From an uncultured Sunxiuqinia sp. (lineage in GTDB: Bacteria > Bacteroidota > Bacteroidia > Bacteroidales > Prolixibacteraceae): DNA of 64,000 nucleotides. A model generated the notes under the pieces. It had not been told where the DNA came from. It saw only the letters and a list, made by a program, of their open reading frames with translations, and searched no databases. Made by a program: the position numbers and the translations under genes. Below are positions 62,461 to 64,000 of the stretch, piece after piece. The DNA lies in NCBI RefSeq assembly GCF_963678245.1, contig NZ_OY782772.1, forward strand, positions 512,734 through 576,733. Direction: 5' to 3'. Numbering within the stretch: position 1 is the first letter of the stretch; each line of letters starts with the position of its first letter.

Positions 62461-64000
62461 ATGAAAAAAAATCATTATTCATGGATTTCCACGGCTAAGC
62501 CTCTGTGGAGATCGAAACTGTTAAGAACAATGAGACTAACGCTGTTTGCAATACTGATAAGTGTAGTGCAAATTTTTGCAACAAACGCACACGCTCAACA
62601 AAACCGTCTGAGCCTAAACCTGAAAAATACGTCCATAAGGAAGTGTGTTAGGACAAATTGAAAATCATACAGATTTCTATTTCATATATTAACGCCAAGG
62701 CGGTTGATGTTGAAAAGGTGGTGAGCGTTGATGTTGAAAATGAGTCGATCCCAGAAATACTTGACGAAATTTTTAAAGGAACAAATGTGACCTATAAGAT
62801 AGACAAAAGACAAATTGCTATCTCAACAAATATAGCCGAAAATACGGTTCAACAAAAGATTACGGTGTCTGGACGTGTGACTGACACCTCTGGCTTGCCA
62901 CTTCCGGGAGTAACCGTTGAATTAAAAGGAACTACTCAAGGCACGATTACCGATTTCGATGGAAACTATACCATTTCAAATGTTCCCGCTGATGGCACTT
63001 TGTTTTTTTTCGTTTTTAGGAATGAGGACACAGGAAATCCATCTGGCTGGGAAAACAAGCATTAATGTTGTTATGGCTGAAGATGCGATCGGTATTGAGG
63101 AAGTGGTAGTGGTGGCTATTGGGTATGGTACTGTTAAACGGGCGAACCTTACCGGGGCTATCTCAACTACCGACGCTAAAACGTTTCAGTCGAGGCCTGT
63201 ACAGAATGCGGCAAATGCTCTTCAGGGTGAAATTCCCGGACTTACAGTGATACGTACAGGTGGAGCACCGGGAAGCAACCCTGTATTAAGAATACGTGAT
63301 GTTTCATCAATAAAACGGAGGTTCACCATTGATATTGATTGATGGAGCTGAAGGAAACCTGGGTACAATCAATCCGGCTGATATTGAAAATATATCGGTG
63401 CTGAAAGACGGAACTGCGGCGATTTACGGAGCTCGTGCTGCCGATGGCGTAATACTGATCACAACAAAAAATGCTAAAAAGAACCAAGAATTAAGAGTTA
63501 ATCTAGATGCGTATTATTCTGTAAAGAAACCTGCTCTACTGAAAAAAACCGCAAGTCTTTACCAACATGCAGCCATGGCATTAGAGATTACCGACGGTTC
63601 ATTTCCTATTGAATACACTCAGGAAGAATTACAACTAATACTTGATGGAAGTGATATGGTTCTTCCGGCAGGCAGCTGGGGCCGCTGGTCTGGTTACGAA
63701 AAATTCTATAAAGACCAGAATTGGAATGATCACATCATAGGTAATGGTGGATTGCAAAATTATAATTTAGGCTTGTCTGGAGGTGGCGAAAAATATTCCT
63801 ATCTAATTTCATTGGGATATCAGAATGAGGAAGGCTTACCTAAATTTGGAAAAGATGACGACAAAAAATATTTTGTCAGGATGAAGTCTAATATTGATAT
63901 ATTGAAAAATCTGCAATATGATATCAACTTGTCTTATGAAGCAACTAACAGGAATTATTCTTCCGCCATAAGTGAGGGACAGAATATCTGGGAATTGATA
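62461..64000 (+). pseudogene. SusC/RagA-type TonB-dependent receptor with STN domain, multiple frameshifts, partial
   Basis: The signal region (LLRTMRLTLFAILISVVQIFA, AHAQQNRLSLNLKNTSI) is in frame 1. The STN domain continues in two other frames (LGQIENHTDFYFIY, then NAKAVDVEKVVSVDVENESIPEI), and the carboxypeptidase-like beta domain follows (SGRVTDTSGLPLPGVTVELKG). After a T8 run the frame changes again for the plug (GIEEVVVVAIGYGTVKRANLTGAIS), and after an A run for ILIDGAEGNLGTINPADIENISVLKDGTAAIYGARAADGVILITTK. Changes are near 62640-62648 (net +1), 62690 (+1), 63003-63010 (+1) and 63313-63317 (+1). The frame then stays open to the window end. The sigma and anti-sigma genes upstream are intact. 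Confidence 0.88.

Overview
The window reads as a chromosome segment of a Bacteroidota bacterium, probably of the Marinilabiliales/Prolixibacteraceae type. I infer this from the AT-rich DNA, the -7 boxes of the form TAnnTTTG, and families typical of the phylum: a FecR/ECF sigma/SusC-type TonB receptor trio, DUF4924, DUF4412, a split 5'-nucleotidase, a GroES-like protein and long-form L25. The genus is not fixed by anything seen here.

Layout. 1-3490: an NtrC-type response regulator (cut by the window edge) and a large hybrid histidine kinase. 3549-7711: unrelated single genes (small secreted protein, macrodomain protein, EamA transporter, small lipoprotein, MgtC-like protein) and a phosphotriesterase-family lipoprotein gene that looks dead. 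8246-10840: a run of small stress-type genes (Rho-N-like, PfpI/DJ-1, CsbD, PA2169-like, a conserved small protein, nitroreductase). 11056-12608: an ECF sigma / putative anti-sigma / CpxP-like operon. 12834-17822: ychF, asnB, a broken ferredoxin gene and a second EamA transporter. 17829-23848: an ATP-grasp ligase, a plant-type glutamate-cysteine ligase and a heterodimeric ABC exporter in one minus-strand run, which looks like low-molecular-weight thiol synthesis plus export.

24026-38329 is the metabolic centrepiece: glgX is divergent from a tight operon treZ-glgE-treS/maltokinase-glgB-treY. Together these encode trehalose -> maltose -> maltose-1-phosphate -> linear glucan -> branched glucan and the return route glucan -> maltooligosyltrehalose -> trehalose. 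All steps of the loop are present in about 14 kb, and no ADP-glucose (GlgC/GlgA) or OtsAB genes are in the window.

38407-58129 is mainly housekeeping: smpB, miaA, map, a GroES-like gene, an aminotransferase, udk, a type I phosphomannose isomerase, engB, prs, the rplY-pth-S4-DUF4924 operon, an amidase, a split 5'-nucleotidase and lnt.

58130-64000: behind lnt lies a candidate structured RNA of about 220 nt on the minus strand. It has a consensus promoter, a long closing stem and a T8 tail. Then come tRNA-Ser(GCU) and tRNA-Pro(UGG) behind a textbook promoter, followed by an accessory region: a frameshifted tyrosine integrase, an intact ECF sigma / FecR pair, and a SusC-type receptor gene with four frameshifts that runs off the end.

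Four genes (phosphotriesterase, ferredoxin, integrase, SusC-type receptor) carry clear lesions while the housekeeping genes are intact, which suggests a genome with ongoing gene decay. Sequencing error has to be excluded for the homopolymer indels.
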